Positions 9,437 through 18,800 of a DNA stretch of 64,000 bases are shown here, piece after piece. This DNA comes from Kaistella faecalis (GTDB lineage: Bacteria > Bacteroidota > Bacteroidia > Flavobacteriales > Weeksellaceae). The DNA is taken from positions 2,309,783 to 2,373,782 of the forward strand of contig NZ_CP078067.1 of the NCBI RefSeq assembly GCF_019195395.1, in the 5' to 3' direction. Positions within the stretch are counted from its first letter, which is position 1, and every line of letters starts with the position of its first letter. The position numbers were made by a program, and so were the translations under genes. The notes beneath the pieces are model-generated. The model saw only the letters and a list, made by a program, of their open reading frames with translations, was not told where the DNA came from and ran no database searches.

Positions 9437-10399
9437 TTAAATAAAATGCTTGAAAATCAACCATTTAGAATTGTGGTATTTTTTTATTTGGTTTTTGCCG
9501 CGAAGCCGAATTGTTCCCGGAAGATGAGAATAAAAACTGAAATGCGCGCGCAAAACCGCCCAGAGATGGGAAAAACCGTTTTGGAAAGCGAAGTATAAAG
9601 CTGCGGCACCATCTAATATCAGCCTTGAAAAAATAACCCAGAACAGCGCAGCAAGTGGGAGATTCTTTACCAGCATAGTAAGATTATTCCGCATGTTCAG
9701 AAATGTTTTTTGGGCACTCTGTTTATTTAAAGTTCCGCCGCCTACATGATAAATTGTAGATTTCCCGGTGTAGAAAATTTTCTTTCCGTCATTTTTCAGA
9801 CGCCAGCACAAATCGATTTCTTCCTGATGGGCAAAAAATCTTTCGTCAAACCCCTTCTGATTCCAAAAATCTTCAGCCCGGATGAATAAACAGCAGCCCG
9901 AAGCCCAGAAAATCTCGGTTTCATCATTGTATTGTCCTTTGTCTTCTTCTATTGATTCAAAGATCCGTCCGCGGCAGTAAGGATAACCCAGGTTATCGAT
10001 AAAACCACCTGCAGCGCCTGCAAATTCGAAGAAATTTTTACGGTTGTAATCCAGAACTTTTGGCTGAACCGCGGCAATTTTTGGGTCGCTTTTAAATAAA
10101 TTCAGAACAGGATCGAACCAGTTTGCAGTTACTTCCACATCGGAATTCAGGAGGCAGTAAATATCTGCATGAATATGTTTTAAACCATCATTATAACCGC
10201 CTGCAAAACCATTGTTTTTGGTGTTGTAAATAATTCTAACGTGTGGAAAATTCTGGTGTAAATAATCTATAGAATCATCAGTTGAAGCATTGTCGATCAC
10301 ATAAATCTCTGTATCACCGGAATACAAGATGACACTGGGAAGAAATTTTTCTAACCAATTTTTCCCGTTCCAGTTTAAGATCACGATTGCTAATTTCAA
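9437..10399 (-). CDS. Family 2 glycosyltransferase
   Basis: The 320-residue inverting GT-A transferase opens with the standard ILNWNG and has VIDNASTDDS (nucleotide-sugar site), the metal motif LNSDVEV, and the acceptor-side segment FFAHQEEIDLCWRLK typical of rhamnosyltransferase-like GT2 enzymes; a hydrophobic C-terminal stretch (about 255-290) suggests membrane contact. The start codon is TTG: no in-frame ATG lies upstream and the family motif begins at residue 3. It follows the acyltransferase gene by 18 bases, which suggests envelope glycan or lipid work. Confidence 0.9.
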   Translation of the reverse strand: MKLAIVILNWNGKNWLEKFLPSVILYSGDTEIYVIDNASTDDSIDYLHQNFPHVRIIYNTKNNGFAGGYNDGLKHIHADIYCLLNSDVEVTANWFDPVLNLFKSDPKIAAVQPKVLDYNRKNFFEFAGAAGGFIDNLGYPYCRGRIFESIEEDKGQYNDETEIFWASGCCLFIRAEDFWNQKGFDERFFAHQEEIDLCWRLKNDGKKIFYTGKSTIYHVGGGTLNKQSAQKTFLNMRNNLTMLVKNLPLAALFWVIFSRLILDGAAALYFAFQNGFSHLWAVLRAHFSFYSHLPGTIRLRGKNQIKKYHNSKWLIFKHFI

Positions 10400-10417
10400 T
10401 TCAGATAAGTATGATTG

Positions 10418-11299
10418 TTATATTCCAGTTTCCATAACTTTAATTGCGTGCTGGTATTTCCACCGTCTGTGCGACCAAAGATAATTGTCGGGTCTTTTAT
10501 TAATAGTATTTTCCAGCATTTTGTGGAATTTCCTCACCACTTCGTGCTCTACAAATTTTTCTCCATCGGGATAAATTCGGTAATAATTGATCTGATAATA
10601 ACCGCGTTTTACTTTCTTCATTTCGCAAAAAACAAACGCAAGATCCATTCTTGTAGAAAGCTTGTCGTATCCGACGAATGCAGGCGTTTTTTGATTGAGG
10701 AAGTTTAATCCATACGTCACTTCAGAAACATGCGGTGTTTGGTCAGCAATGAACATATAGACAGAATTGCCGTCGTTTCTGTTCCGGAAAATATGCCGAA
10801 TCACTTCCTTAGCTTCCAAAGCCTGATTGCCAAAACTGTTGCGGATTCCTTTGATCTTTTCTTCCCAGAAACTGTTCTGTACCTTTCTGTAAACCGGAAA
10901 ACAGTTTTCCTGTGGAATAATCGTCGCAAGTGCGTTGAACCATTCCCAGTTGAAAATATGTCCTGCCAAAAGAATTACATTTTTGTTTTCAGCTTTAGCA
11001 TCCTTAAAAACATCCTGATTGATATGCTGAACGCGCACCCGTAGTTCAGTGGAAGAAATGGTAAATGATTTAAAGGTTTCAAGAATATAATCTGAAAAAT
11101 TGCGGTAAAAACTCTTCCGGATCGTACTTATTTCTACTACGGATTTTTCGGGAAACGATTTCTTCAGATTTTCAGTCACCACTTTCTTCCGGTAACCAAC
11201 CAGATGGTACATCAGAAAGAAAATCACATCCGAAAACAGATATAAAACCTGTAATGGAAGTCTGGAAAAGAGAAGAATAATTTTAAATAGAAAATTCAT
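10418..11299 (-). CDS. Lysophospholipid/lipid A-type acyltransferase
   Basis: The 293-residue protein belongs to the LpxL/HtrB (lipid A late acyltransferase) family: an N-terminal membrane segment, the catalytic HxxxxE in AGHIFNWEWF, a mid-protein FIADQTPH block, and a C-terminal SHRRWK. It probably transfers an acyl chain to a lipid A precursor or to a related flavobacterial lipid. Fused-name assignment to LpxL or LpxM is not possible from sequence alone. It forms an operon with the downstream glycosyltransferase. Confidence 0.85.
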   Translation of the reverse strand: MNFLFKIILLFSRLPLQVLYLFSDVIFFLMYHLVGYRKKVVTENLKKSFPEKSVVEISTIRKSFYRNFSDYILETFKSFTISSTELRVRVQHINQDVFKDAKAENKNVILLAGHIFNWEWFNALATIIPQENCFPVYRKVQNSFWEEKIKGIRNSFGNQALEAKEVIRHIFRNRNDGNSVYMFIADQTPHVSEVTYGLNFLNQKTPAFVGYDKLSTRMDLAFVFCEMKKVKRGYYQINYYRIYPDGEKFVEHEVVRKFHKMLENTINKRPDNYLWSHRRWKYQHAIKVMETGI

Positions 11300-11309
11300 A
11301 TACAGTTTG

Positions 11310-11317
11310 CAAATTTA
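11310..11317 (-). promoter_or_regulatory. -7 box (TAAATTTG) of acyltransferase operon
   Basis: An exact TAnnTTTG match on the minus strand ends 10 bases before the ATG. No well-placed TTG is seen. Confidence 0.4.
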
Positions 11318-11379
11318 GCAATTATAAACTTGATTGATGGCGCTATTTTTGTTAATTTGCACTGCTAAAATTAAGTTCA

Positions 11380-11967
11380 ATGAAAAGTAATTCCCTAAAA
11401 ATACTCGCAATGTCATCACTTCTCATTACGGGAGTGGCGTGTGCTCAAAAATCTGATGTAAAATCCACAGACAAAGTTGCGACAGAATCGGTGGCTCCTG
11501 AAATGGATTCCGCAGCTATTGCAGCAGCTAAAAAGAAAGCGGCAGCAGAAGAGAAAGCCAAACTGCCCAAACCTTATAATGCGGAAGAAAATGCGGAAGC
11601 CAAGATTGCTGAATTGGTGAAACAGGCTAAAGCGGAAAACAAAAATATTATACTTCAGGCGGGCGGAAACTGGTGTATTTGGTGCTTGAGGTTCAACAAT
11701 TTTGTACAGACAACTCCCGAATTAAAGCAAGTTGTAGATGACAATTATTTATATTATCATCTCAATTATTCTCCGGAGAACAAAAATGCTAAAGTTTTTG
11801 CGAAATATGATAATCCCGGTGAGAAATTCGGATATCCTGTTTTTGTCGTTTTAGACAAGAACGGAAAAATGATCCATACGCAGGACAGCGCTGTTCTGGA
11901 GGAAGGAAAAGGTTACAGCACAGAAAAGGTGAAGGAATTCTTCCTGAAATGGACCACAAAATCATAA
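11380..11967 (+). CDS. Exported thioredoxin-like protein
   Basis: The 195-residue protein has an N-terminal signal (residues 1-22, ending GVACAQ, which could be a weak lipobox or a plain signal-peptidase site), an Ala/Lys/Glu-rich linker (about 45-75), and a thioredoxin fold with the redox pair CIWC in GGNWCIWCLRF. It resembles DUF255/thioredoxin_7 proteins acting in the periplasm. The disulfide partner is unknown. Confidence 0.82.
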   Translation: MKSNSLKILAMSSLLITGVACAQKSDVKSTDKVATESVAPEMDSAAIAAAKKKAAAEEKAKLPKPYNAEENAEAKIAELVKQAKAENKNIILQAGGNWCIWCLRFNNFVQTTPELKQVVDDNYLYYHLNYSPENKNAKVFAKYDNPGEKFGYPVFVVLDKNGKMIHTQDSAVLEEGKGYSTEKVKEFFLKWTTKS

Positions 11968-11971
11968 AAAG

Positions 11972-11997
11972 AAAAACCGGAATTAATTCCGGTTTTT
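11972..11997. terminator. Bidirectional terminator
   Basis: AAAACCGGAATT pairs with AATTCCGGTTTT and is flanked by A and T runs, so it can end both the thioredoxin-like gene and the convergent aldehyde dehydrogenase gene, whose stop codon overlaps it. Confidence 0.85.
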
Positions 11998-13358
11998 TAT
12001 AAAAGTTTTTTGATCCAGCTCAGTTTTTTTTCGGTGTACGGTGGGTATTTCAGATCCGGTTCGCCCCAGGTTGCTCTTTCAAGCACTGCTTTCTGATGAG
12101 AAAACGCTTTGAATCCGAATTTTCCGTGATAATGACCAATCCCGGAACTTCCCACACCGCCAAAAGGCAGGTTTTCGTTACTCAAATGCATTACAACATC
12201 GTTGATACAACCACCACCGAAAGATATTTTGGAGGTGAAATTTTCTTTCTCCTCCGTATTTTTAGTAAACAAATATGCTGCAAGCGGTTTTTCTTTTTCG
12301 GCAATTATTAACAAGGCTTCATTGAAATTTTTAAATGTCAGCACCGGAAGAATCGGTCCGAAAATTTCTTCCTGCATTACCGCATCATTCCAGTCGATAT
12401 TGTGTAAAACTGTAGGTTCAATATATCTTTTTACGGCATCGTAATTTCCGCCGAGATAGGTTTTGTCCTTATCAATATATTTAACCAAACGCTCAAAATT
12501 TCTTTGATTAATAATTTGCGTATAGTGTTCAGAATTAGGCTGATAACTGAATTTCTGTATCTGAAATTTTAAAGCATCCAGAAAACTGTCCCTCACTTTC
12601 TCGTCCACCAAGATATAATCAGGTGCTACGCAGGTTTGACCGGCGTTAAGAAATTTTCCCCAGACGATTCTTTTCGCAGCCAAGTCAAAATCTGCACTCG
12701 AGGTTACAATTACTGGACTTTTCCCGCCGAGTTCCAGGGTTACGGGAGCTAAATTTTTTGCTGCAGCTTCGTAAACGATTTGTCCCACTTTCGTGCTTCC
12801 GGTGAAAAATATCTTGTCGAATTTGAATTTCAAAATCTCTGTAATCTCATCCACACCGCCTTGTGCAACAAAAAGATATTCCTCAGGAAAATTCTCATTG
12901 ATGATTTTAGCCATCGCTTTCATGGTGTTTTCCGCCACCTCACTTGGTTTCAGAATGCAGGTGTTTCCTGCGGCTAAAGCGGTGATCATCGGAGAAAGTG
13001 AAAGCTGATAAGGGTAATTCCATGCGCCGATCACTAAGGTGCAGCCCAGCGGTTCGCTGTAAATTTTACTTGTTCCGAGTTGATTGGCTAAGTTGGTTCT
13101 TACTTTTTTCGGTTTGGCCAGCGAGCTGAGATTTTTTAAATAATAGTCGATATCTTTCAGCACAAAGGAAATCTCCGTTGTAAAGGTGTCGAACTTTGAT
13201 TTTCCGAAATCCTGATAAATAGCTTCATATAAGAGCTCTTCATGTTTGATGATAAGATCCCGAAGTTTTTCCAGATTTCTCTTTCGGAACTTTAAATTCT
13301 TGGTCTTCTGGCTGTTGAAAAATGTTCTTTGAGCCACAATTATATCTTCGAAATTCAT
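11997..13358 (-). CDS. Aldehyde dehydrogenase, class 3-like
   Basis: The 453-residue NAD(P)-dependent enzyme has the short class 3/fatty-aldehyde length. Visible are the cofactor loop FTGSTKVGQ, the general-base segment LELGGKSP, the catalytic Cys in AGQTCVAPDY, and EEIFGPILPV. The C-terminus (LSWIKKLL) is hydrophobic, as in membrane-associated fatty aldehyde dehydrogenases. The natural aldehyde cannot be read from sequence. It is divergent from the SDR gene, so a joint role is possible but unproven. Confidence 0.92.
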   Translation of the reverse strand: MNFEDIIVAQRTFFNSQKTKNLKFRKRNLEKLRDLIIKHEELLYEAIYQDFGKSKFDTFTTEISFVLKDIDYYLKNLSSLAKPKKVRTNLANQLGTSKIYSEPLGCTLVIGAWNYPYQLSLSPMITALAAGNTCILKPSEVAENTMKAMAKIINENFPEEYLFVAQGGVDEITEILKFKFDKIFFTGSTKVGQIVYEAAAKNLAPVTLELGGKSPVIVTSSADFDLAAKRIVWGKFLNAGQTCVAPDYILVDEKVRDSFLDALKFQIQKFSYQPNSEHYTQIINQRNFERLVKYIDKDKTYLGGNYDAVKRYIEPTVLHNIDWNDAVMQEEIFGPILPVLTFKNFNEALLIIAEKEKPLAAYLFTKNTEEKENFTSKISFGGGCINDVVMHLSNENLPFGGVGSSGIGHYHGKFGFKAFSHQKAVLERATWGEPDLKYPPYTEKKLSWIKKLL

Positions 13359-13415
13359 TACTTTTAATTTATTATTCTAAACAAATTTACTTTAAAAATC
13401 ACAGATAAAAATAAA

Positions 13416-14219
13416 ATGGATTTTAGAAACAAAACTGTTCTCATTACAGGCGGCTGCTCCGGAATCGGTAAAATAATGGCTAGGAAATCTTTGGAAAGAG
13501 GAGCAAGAAAACTGGTGATCTGGGATATTAATGAAGAAGCTTTAGCAATAACCAAGGAAGAATTTTCCGGGATAGGCGGTGAAATTTTAGTTTATAAAAC
13601 TGACGTTTTTAATCTGGATGATATTAAAATTAATGCCCAGAAAGTAAGAACGGAGGCGGGAAAAGTTGATATTCTGATCAACAATGCCGGAATTGTTGTC
13701 GGTAAGTATTTCCATGAACACACGCACGACCAGATTCATAAAAGTATGTTGATTAACTCCAATGCTTTCATGCACGTCGGTTTGGAGTTTTTATCAGGAA
13801 TGATGGCTGAAAATTCAGGTGCAATCTGCAACATCGCTTCTTCCGCGGGCTTAATTTCGAATCCAAAAATGTCGGTTTATGCTGCTTCCAAATGGGCCGT
13901 TGTAGGTTGGAGTGACAGCCTGCGGTTAGAAATGGAACAACTAGGCAAAAACATTTCTGTTACCACGATTATGCCGTTCTACATCAACACCGGAATGTTC
14001 GATGGCGTAAAATCTAAACTGTTGCCAATTCTGGAGCCTGAACCAACTTCCGAAAGAATTATTAAAGCTATTGAAAACAAAACTAAAATGCTTGCAATGC
14101 CATTGCCTTATTGGTTTATCCGTTTTTCGCAGGGAATTTTACCAATCCCAATCTTTGACTGGGTGATGAAGAATATTTTTGGCGTTTACGATACGATGAA
14201 GGGTTTCCGCGGACGTTAA
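13416..14219 (+). CDS. Short-chain dehydrogenase/reductase
   Basis: This 267-residue classical SDR has the nucleotide loop TGGCSGIGK, the NNAG motif (INNAGIVV), Ser in NIASSAG, and the catalytic YxxxK in YAASKWA. The C-terminal tail (WFIRFSQGILPIPIFDW) is hydrophobic, as in retinol/steroid-type SDRs that touch membranes. An Asp after the second strand (IWDINEEA) suggests NAD rather than NADP. It is divergent from the aldehyde dehydrogenase; a lipid alcohol/aldehyde pair is a possible inference. Confidence 0.9.
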   Translation: MDFRNKTVLITGGCSGIGKIMARKSLERGARKLVIWDINEEALAITKEEFSGIGGEILVYKTDVFNLDDIKINAQKVRTEAGKVDILINNAGIVVGKYFHEHTHDQIHKSMLINSNAFMHVGLEFLSGMMAENSGAICNIASSAGLISNPKMSVYAASKWAVVGWSDSLRLEMEQLGKNISVTTIMPFYINTGMFDGVKSKLLPILEPEPTSERIIKAIENKTKMLAMPLPYWFIRFSQGILPIPIFDWVMKNIFGVYDTMKGFRGR

Positions 14220-14312
14220 TAACTACTTTAATTTTAAATTTTAAGCATTAAATCAGAAGGATTTGTTGGTGAAAAATTCTCGCGGCTTCTCTGCAAATTC
14301 TTTTAATTTTCT

Positions 14313-14320
14313 TAAATTTG
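14313..14320 (+). promoter_or_regulatory. -7 box of purB (TAAATTTG)
   Basis: An exact TAnnTTTG match lies 26 bases before the purB ATG. The rest of the 127-base gap shows no other element that I recognise. Confidence 0.45.
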
Positions 14321-14346
14321 TGCATCTAATAAAGTAAAAAGAAAGA

Positions 14347-15774
14347 ATGAATTCCTACAAAAATCCTCTTGAAGAGCGCTATTCAAGTGAGGAAATGCTC
14401 TATAATTTCTCCCCGAACAACAAGTTCAGGAACTGGCGGAAATTATGGATCGCTCTTGCCGAAATCGAAAAAGATTTAGGGCTCGACATTTCCGACGAAC
14501 AGATTGCGCAGCTCAAAGCCAATGCAGATAACATTGATTATGTGAAAGCCGCGGATTACGAGAAAAAATTCCGTCATGATGTGATGGCACATGTGCATAC
14601 CTATGGTGACGACGCGCCTCTGGCAAAGGGAATTATTCACCTTGGAGCCACTTCTGCCTTTGTAGGAGACAATACCGATTTAATTCAAATGCGGGACGGA
14701 TTGCTTCTTTTAAGAAAGCAAATGGTCAATGTTATCAAAAATCTTTCAGATTTTGCTTTAAAATACAAAGATCTGCCGACGCTTGGCTTTACCCATTATC
14801 AGCCGGCACAACTTACGACGGTTGGAAAACGAGCGACACTTTGGCTGCAGTCTTTAATTTTAGATTTTGAGGAACTTGAGTTTTTCCTGGAAACACTAAG
14901 ATTCCGTGGCGTAAAAGGAACTACCGGAACTGCCGCGAGTTTTCTGGAACTTTTTGAAGGCGATTATTCCAAAGTTCAACATCTGGATAAAGAACTATCA
15001 AAACGGTTTGGCTTCGAAAAAGTGTTTGGCGTTTCCGGACAGACTTACGACAGAAAAATCGACGCGAAAGTGATGGCGCTGCTTTCCAATATCGCACAGT
15101 CAGCCCATAAATTTACCAATGATTTAAGACTTTTACAGAATTTAAAGGAAATAGAGGAGCCTTTCGAGAAAAACCAGATTGGTTCTTCCGCAATGGCTTA
15201 TAAAAGAAACCCGATGCGATCTGAAAGAATTGGAGCGCTGTCCAAATTCGTGATGTCTCTTTCTTCAAGCTCCGCAATGGTAGCTGCAACGCAATGGTTT
15301 GAAAGAACGCTGGACGATTCTGCAAACAAAAGACTGGCAATTCCGCAGTCATTTCTTGCGATAGATGCCATTCTGCTGATTTGGAATAACATCATGAACG
15401 GAATTGTGGTGTACGAAAACCGAATTCACAAACATATTATGGATGAATTGCCGTTTATGGCGACTGAATATATCATTATGGAAGAAGTGAAGGCAGGCGG
15501 CGACCGGCAGGAAATTCATGAAACTATTCGTGTACACTCCATTGAAGCCAGCAAAAAGGTGAAGATGGAAGGAAAGGAAAATGATCTGATTGAAAGGATT
15601 ATGAACGACTCTTCTCTGAAGCTTGATAAAACCAAATTCATGGAAATTCTGGATCCGAAAAACTTCATCGGTTTTGCTCCGGTTCAGACTGAAGAATTTA
15701 TCCGGAACGAGGTGCAGCCGATTTTAGATAAATACAGCGACCTGATCGGTTTAGAAGCTGACCTTAAAGTGTAA
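14347..15774 (+). CDS. purB: Adenylosuccinate lyase
   Basis: PurB releases fumarate from SAICAR and from adenylosuccinate in purine synthesis. The 475-residue length and the fumarase-superfamily signature GSSAMAYKRNP are clear, with HLGATS and TGTAAS in the other two conserved regions. The SSAMAYK form with RSER is typical of the PurB branch. It has its own promoter and is followed by a terminator-like hairpin, so it need not be in one transcript with purL. Confidence 0.95.
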   Translation: MNSYKNPLEERYSSEEMLYNFSPNNKFRNWRKLWIALAEIEKDLGLDISDEQIAQLKANADNIDYVKAADYEKKFRHDVMAHVHTYGDDAPLAKGIIHLGATSAFVGDNTDLIQMRDGLLLLRKQMVNVIKNLSDFALKYKDLPTLGFTHYQPAQLTTVGKRATLWLQSLILDFEELEFFLETLRFRGVKGTTGTAASFLELFEGDYSKVQHLDKELSKRFGFEKVFGVSGQTYDRKIDAKVMALLSNIAQSAHKFTNDLRLLQNLKEIEEPFEKNQIGSSAMAYKRNPMRSERIGALSKFVMSLSSSSAMVAATQWFERTLDDSANKRLAIPQSFLAIDAILLIWNNIMNGIVVYENRIHKHIMDELPFMATEYIIMEEVKAGGDRQEIHETIRVHSIEASKKVKMEGKENDLIERIMNDSSLKLDKTKFMEILDPKNFIGFAPVQTEEFIRNEVQPILDKYSDLIGLEADLKV

Positions 15775-15778
15775 ATTT

Positions 15779-15808
15779 ATGCAGGCGATTTTGTCTGCAT
15801 TTTTTTTG
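15779..15808 (+). terminator. Terminator-like hairpin after purB
   Basis: ATGCAG pairs with CTGCAT (6 bp, 10-base loop) and eight T follow. The stem is short. Confidence 0.55.
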
Positions 15809-15840
15809 GTAATTATCTTCAGTGAAATTAATACTTACGC

Positions 15841-15883
15841 AATCCCCGAAGGGATTTTAAACAAAGAATAGAATTAAATTCTA
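15841..15883 (+). promoter_or_regulatory. Two small hairpins before purL
   Basis: AATCCC-CGAA-GGGATT (15841-15856) is followed by TAGAAT-TAA-ATTCTA (15869-15883), ending 15 bases before the purL ATG. They could be operator sites or leader structures. I see no known purine riboswitch core. Confidence 0.35.
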
Positions 15884-15898
15884 TTAATAAAAGTAAAA

Positions 15899-18800
15899 AT
15901 GAAAAAAAGAATCTTCGTAGAGAAACGTGGAATTTTCGATGTTGAAAGTCCAAAAATTTTCAATGAAATAAAAAATATCAGTCCGAATATTCAGGATGTA
16001 AAAGTCTATAACATCTATGATGTGTTCGGGATTGACGAAAGTGAACTTAACCTGGTTGTTTTTAATACTTTTGTGGATCCGGTAACCGATATTCTGCATC
16101 ACGAAAATCCGGCCGGCAATATTTATTTTGCAACAGAATTTTTGCCGGGACAATATGACCAGCGCGCAGATTCAGCAGAACAGTGTATCGCGTTGCTCAC
16201 TGAAAATGAAAACTCAAAAGTAAGAAGCGGAAAACTGATTGAACTTTTTGGGGTTGATCAGTCTGAAGTGGATAAAATTAAAAATCATCTCATCAATAAA
16301 GTTGAAAGTCAGGAAAAAGACCTTTCAAAACTTGAAATTCCGAAAGAAGAAACTCCGGATCCGGTAATTGTTCATGAAGGTTTCATCGGTTTTTCTGCTG
16401 CTGAACTGCGGAATTTCTATGACCGGCATGGTTTTGCTTTAGGTTTTGATGATCTGGAATTCATCCAGAATCATTTTAAGTCTGAAAATAGAAATCCTAC
16501 AGAAACCGAACTTAAAGTTCTGGATACCTACTGGAGTGATCATTGCCGACATACGACTTTTGAAACAGAATTAACTGATATTCAGTTTAATGGATTGTTT
16601 AAATCTACTTTGGAAAATATCTTCAATGATTATTTGGAGAAGAGAAAATTTCTTGGACGGGAAACGAAGCCCATTTCTTTAATGGATTTAGCTACCGTTT
16701 GTGCGCGTTATTTTCACAAAACCGGAAAGCTCGAAAATCTTGTTGTTTCCGATGAAATCAATGCATGTACCATAGAAATAGAAGCAGAATTTGACGGTAA
16801 AAAAGAACCTTGGTACTTATTATTCAAAAATGAAACTCATAACCACCCGACTGAAATTGAGCCTTTTGGCGGTGCTTCAACCTGTTTAGGCGGCGCAATC
16901 CGTGATCCTTTATCAGGAAGAGCTTTTGTGTATCAGGCGATGCGGCTTTCCGGCGCAGCTGATGTTTTAGAACCGATTTCTGAAACTTTACCGGGAAAAC
17001 TTCCTCAGCGTACGATTTCAAAACAAGCTGCAAACGGCTATTCTTCCTACGGAAACCAAATCGGCTTAGCCACGACTTTAGTGAACGAAATTTATCACGA
17101 CGGTTACAAAGCAAAGCGAATGGAAGTTGGTTTCGTTGTTGGAGCTGTTAAAAAAGACTGGGTAAGACGAGAGAAACCTCAAGCCGGCGACCTTGTGATT
17201 TTATTAGGTGGAGCAACCGGAAGAGACGGCGTAGGTGGTGCAAGCGGAAGTTCTAAAGTTCAGGATGAAACTTCTATTCATACTTTGTCCACAGAAGTTC
17301 AGAAAGGAAATGCGGTGGAAGAGCGAAAAATTCAAAGACTTTTCAGAAATCCTGAGGTCACGCGTTTAATTAAAAAATCAAACGATTTTGGTGCCGGCGG
17401 AGTTTCTGTTGCAATCGGCGAAATTGCTGATTCGCTTGAAATAAATCTTGATATTCTGCCTCTGAAATATGAAGGTCTGAATGGAACTGAACTGGCCATT
17501 TCTGAATCTCAGGAGAGAATGGCGGTAGTAATTGATGCGAATGATAAAGATAAATTTATCAGCTTTTGTGAAAAAGAAAATATCAAAGCGGTAGAAGTGG
17601 CGAAGGTAACGGATTCCGGAAGAATGCAGATGTTCTGGCAGGGAAATAAAATCGTTGATTTAAGCAGGGAATTCCTGGATACCAACGGCTGCGCAAAATC
17701 TCAGCATGCTGAAATTTCTCATTTAAAACCTGTTGAAACTCAAAACATTTCTTTTTCCGGGGAAAATTTCCTGAAAGCACTTTCCGATAAAAATACAGCT
17801 TCACAGAAAGGCCTTGCTGAAATGTTTGACGCGTCGGTGGGCGGAACGTCAGTAGCGATGCCTTTTGGCGGAAAATACCAGGAAACCGAAATGGAAGGAA
17901 GCGTTCAGACTTTACCGATTCTGAATGCTGAGAATATCGAAACCGTTTCTCTTGCGAGTTGGGGGTTTGATGCTGAAATTTCTGCACAGAATTCCATGAT
18001 CGGTGCTGCGAACGCCGTGTTGGAAAGTGTCGCCAAAATTGTTGCGATGGGCGGGAATTATAAAAATATCCGTCTGAGTTTCCAGGAATATTTTGAAAAA
18101 TTAGGAAACGACCCTCAGAAATGGGGAAAACCTCTGGCATCACTTCTCGGTGCATACGATGCCCAAATGAATTTTGAACTCGCTGCAATTGGCGGAAAAG
18201 ATTCTATGAGCGGAAGTTTTCAGGATATCAATGTGCCGCCCACTTTAATTTCTTTTGCCTGTGCGAACGGTGAAAAGAAAAATATTATTTCTCCGGAGTT
18301 TAAAAAAGCCGGAAATAAACTGTATTTCTTCCGCCATATTCCTGTGGAAAACGGTTTGCCGGATTATGAAAATTTAAAGAGAGTTTTCAATTTTATTTTT
18401 GAAAATATCCAGGCCAGAAAAATTGTTTCTGTTAAAACGTTAAAAGACGGCGGAGTGGCTGTGGCATTGGCTAAAATGAGTTTCGGCAATCAGTTGGGCG
18501 CTGAAATTTCATTAGAAGAGCAATTGCTTTTGAACAAAAATATCGGCAGTTTAATTATTGAAAGTTCTTCAGATTTGGAAAATGATCTGTTGCAGGTCAT
18601 CGGTACGGTCAGCAATAATAAAAGTTTAATTATTAATGACCAAGAATTCAGTATTTCAGATTTGTTGCCTGTTTGGAAAGGAACTTTTGAAGGTTTGTTT
18701 CCTACTGTTGAAAAGGAAAAAACGGTTATTGAGATCGATGGAAAATTCAGTTCAGTAAATGCAGCCACGGTTAATATCCGTAAACATCATTTGGCAAAAC

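Noticed and set aside
16824-17114. Minus-strand frame inside purL
   Set aside because: It is an antisense shadow of a conserved enzyme, with no promoter or family motif.
17583-18188. Long 201-codon minus-strand frame inside purL
   Set aside because: It lacks any recognisable domain and sits opposite the conserved AIRS-like region of PurL.
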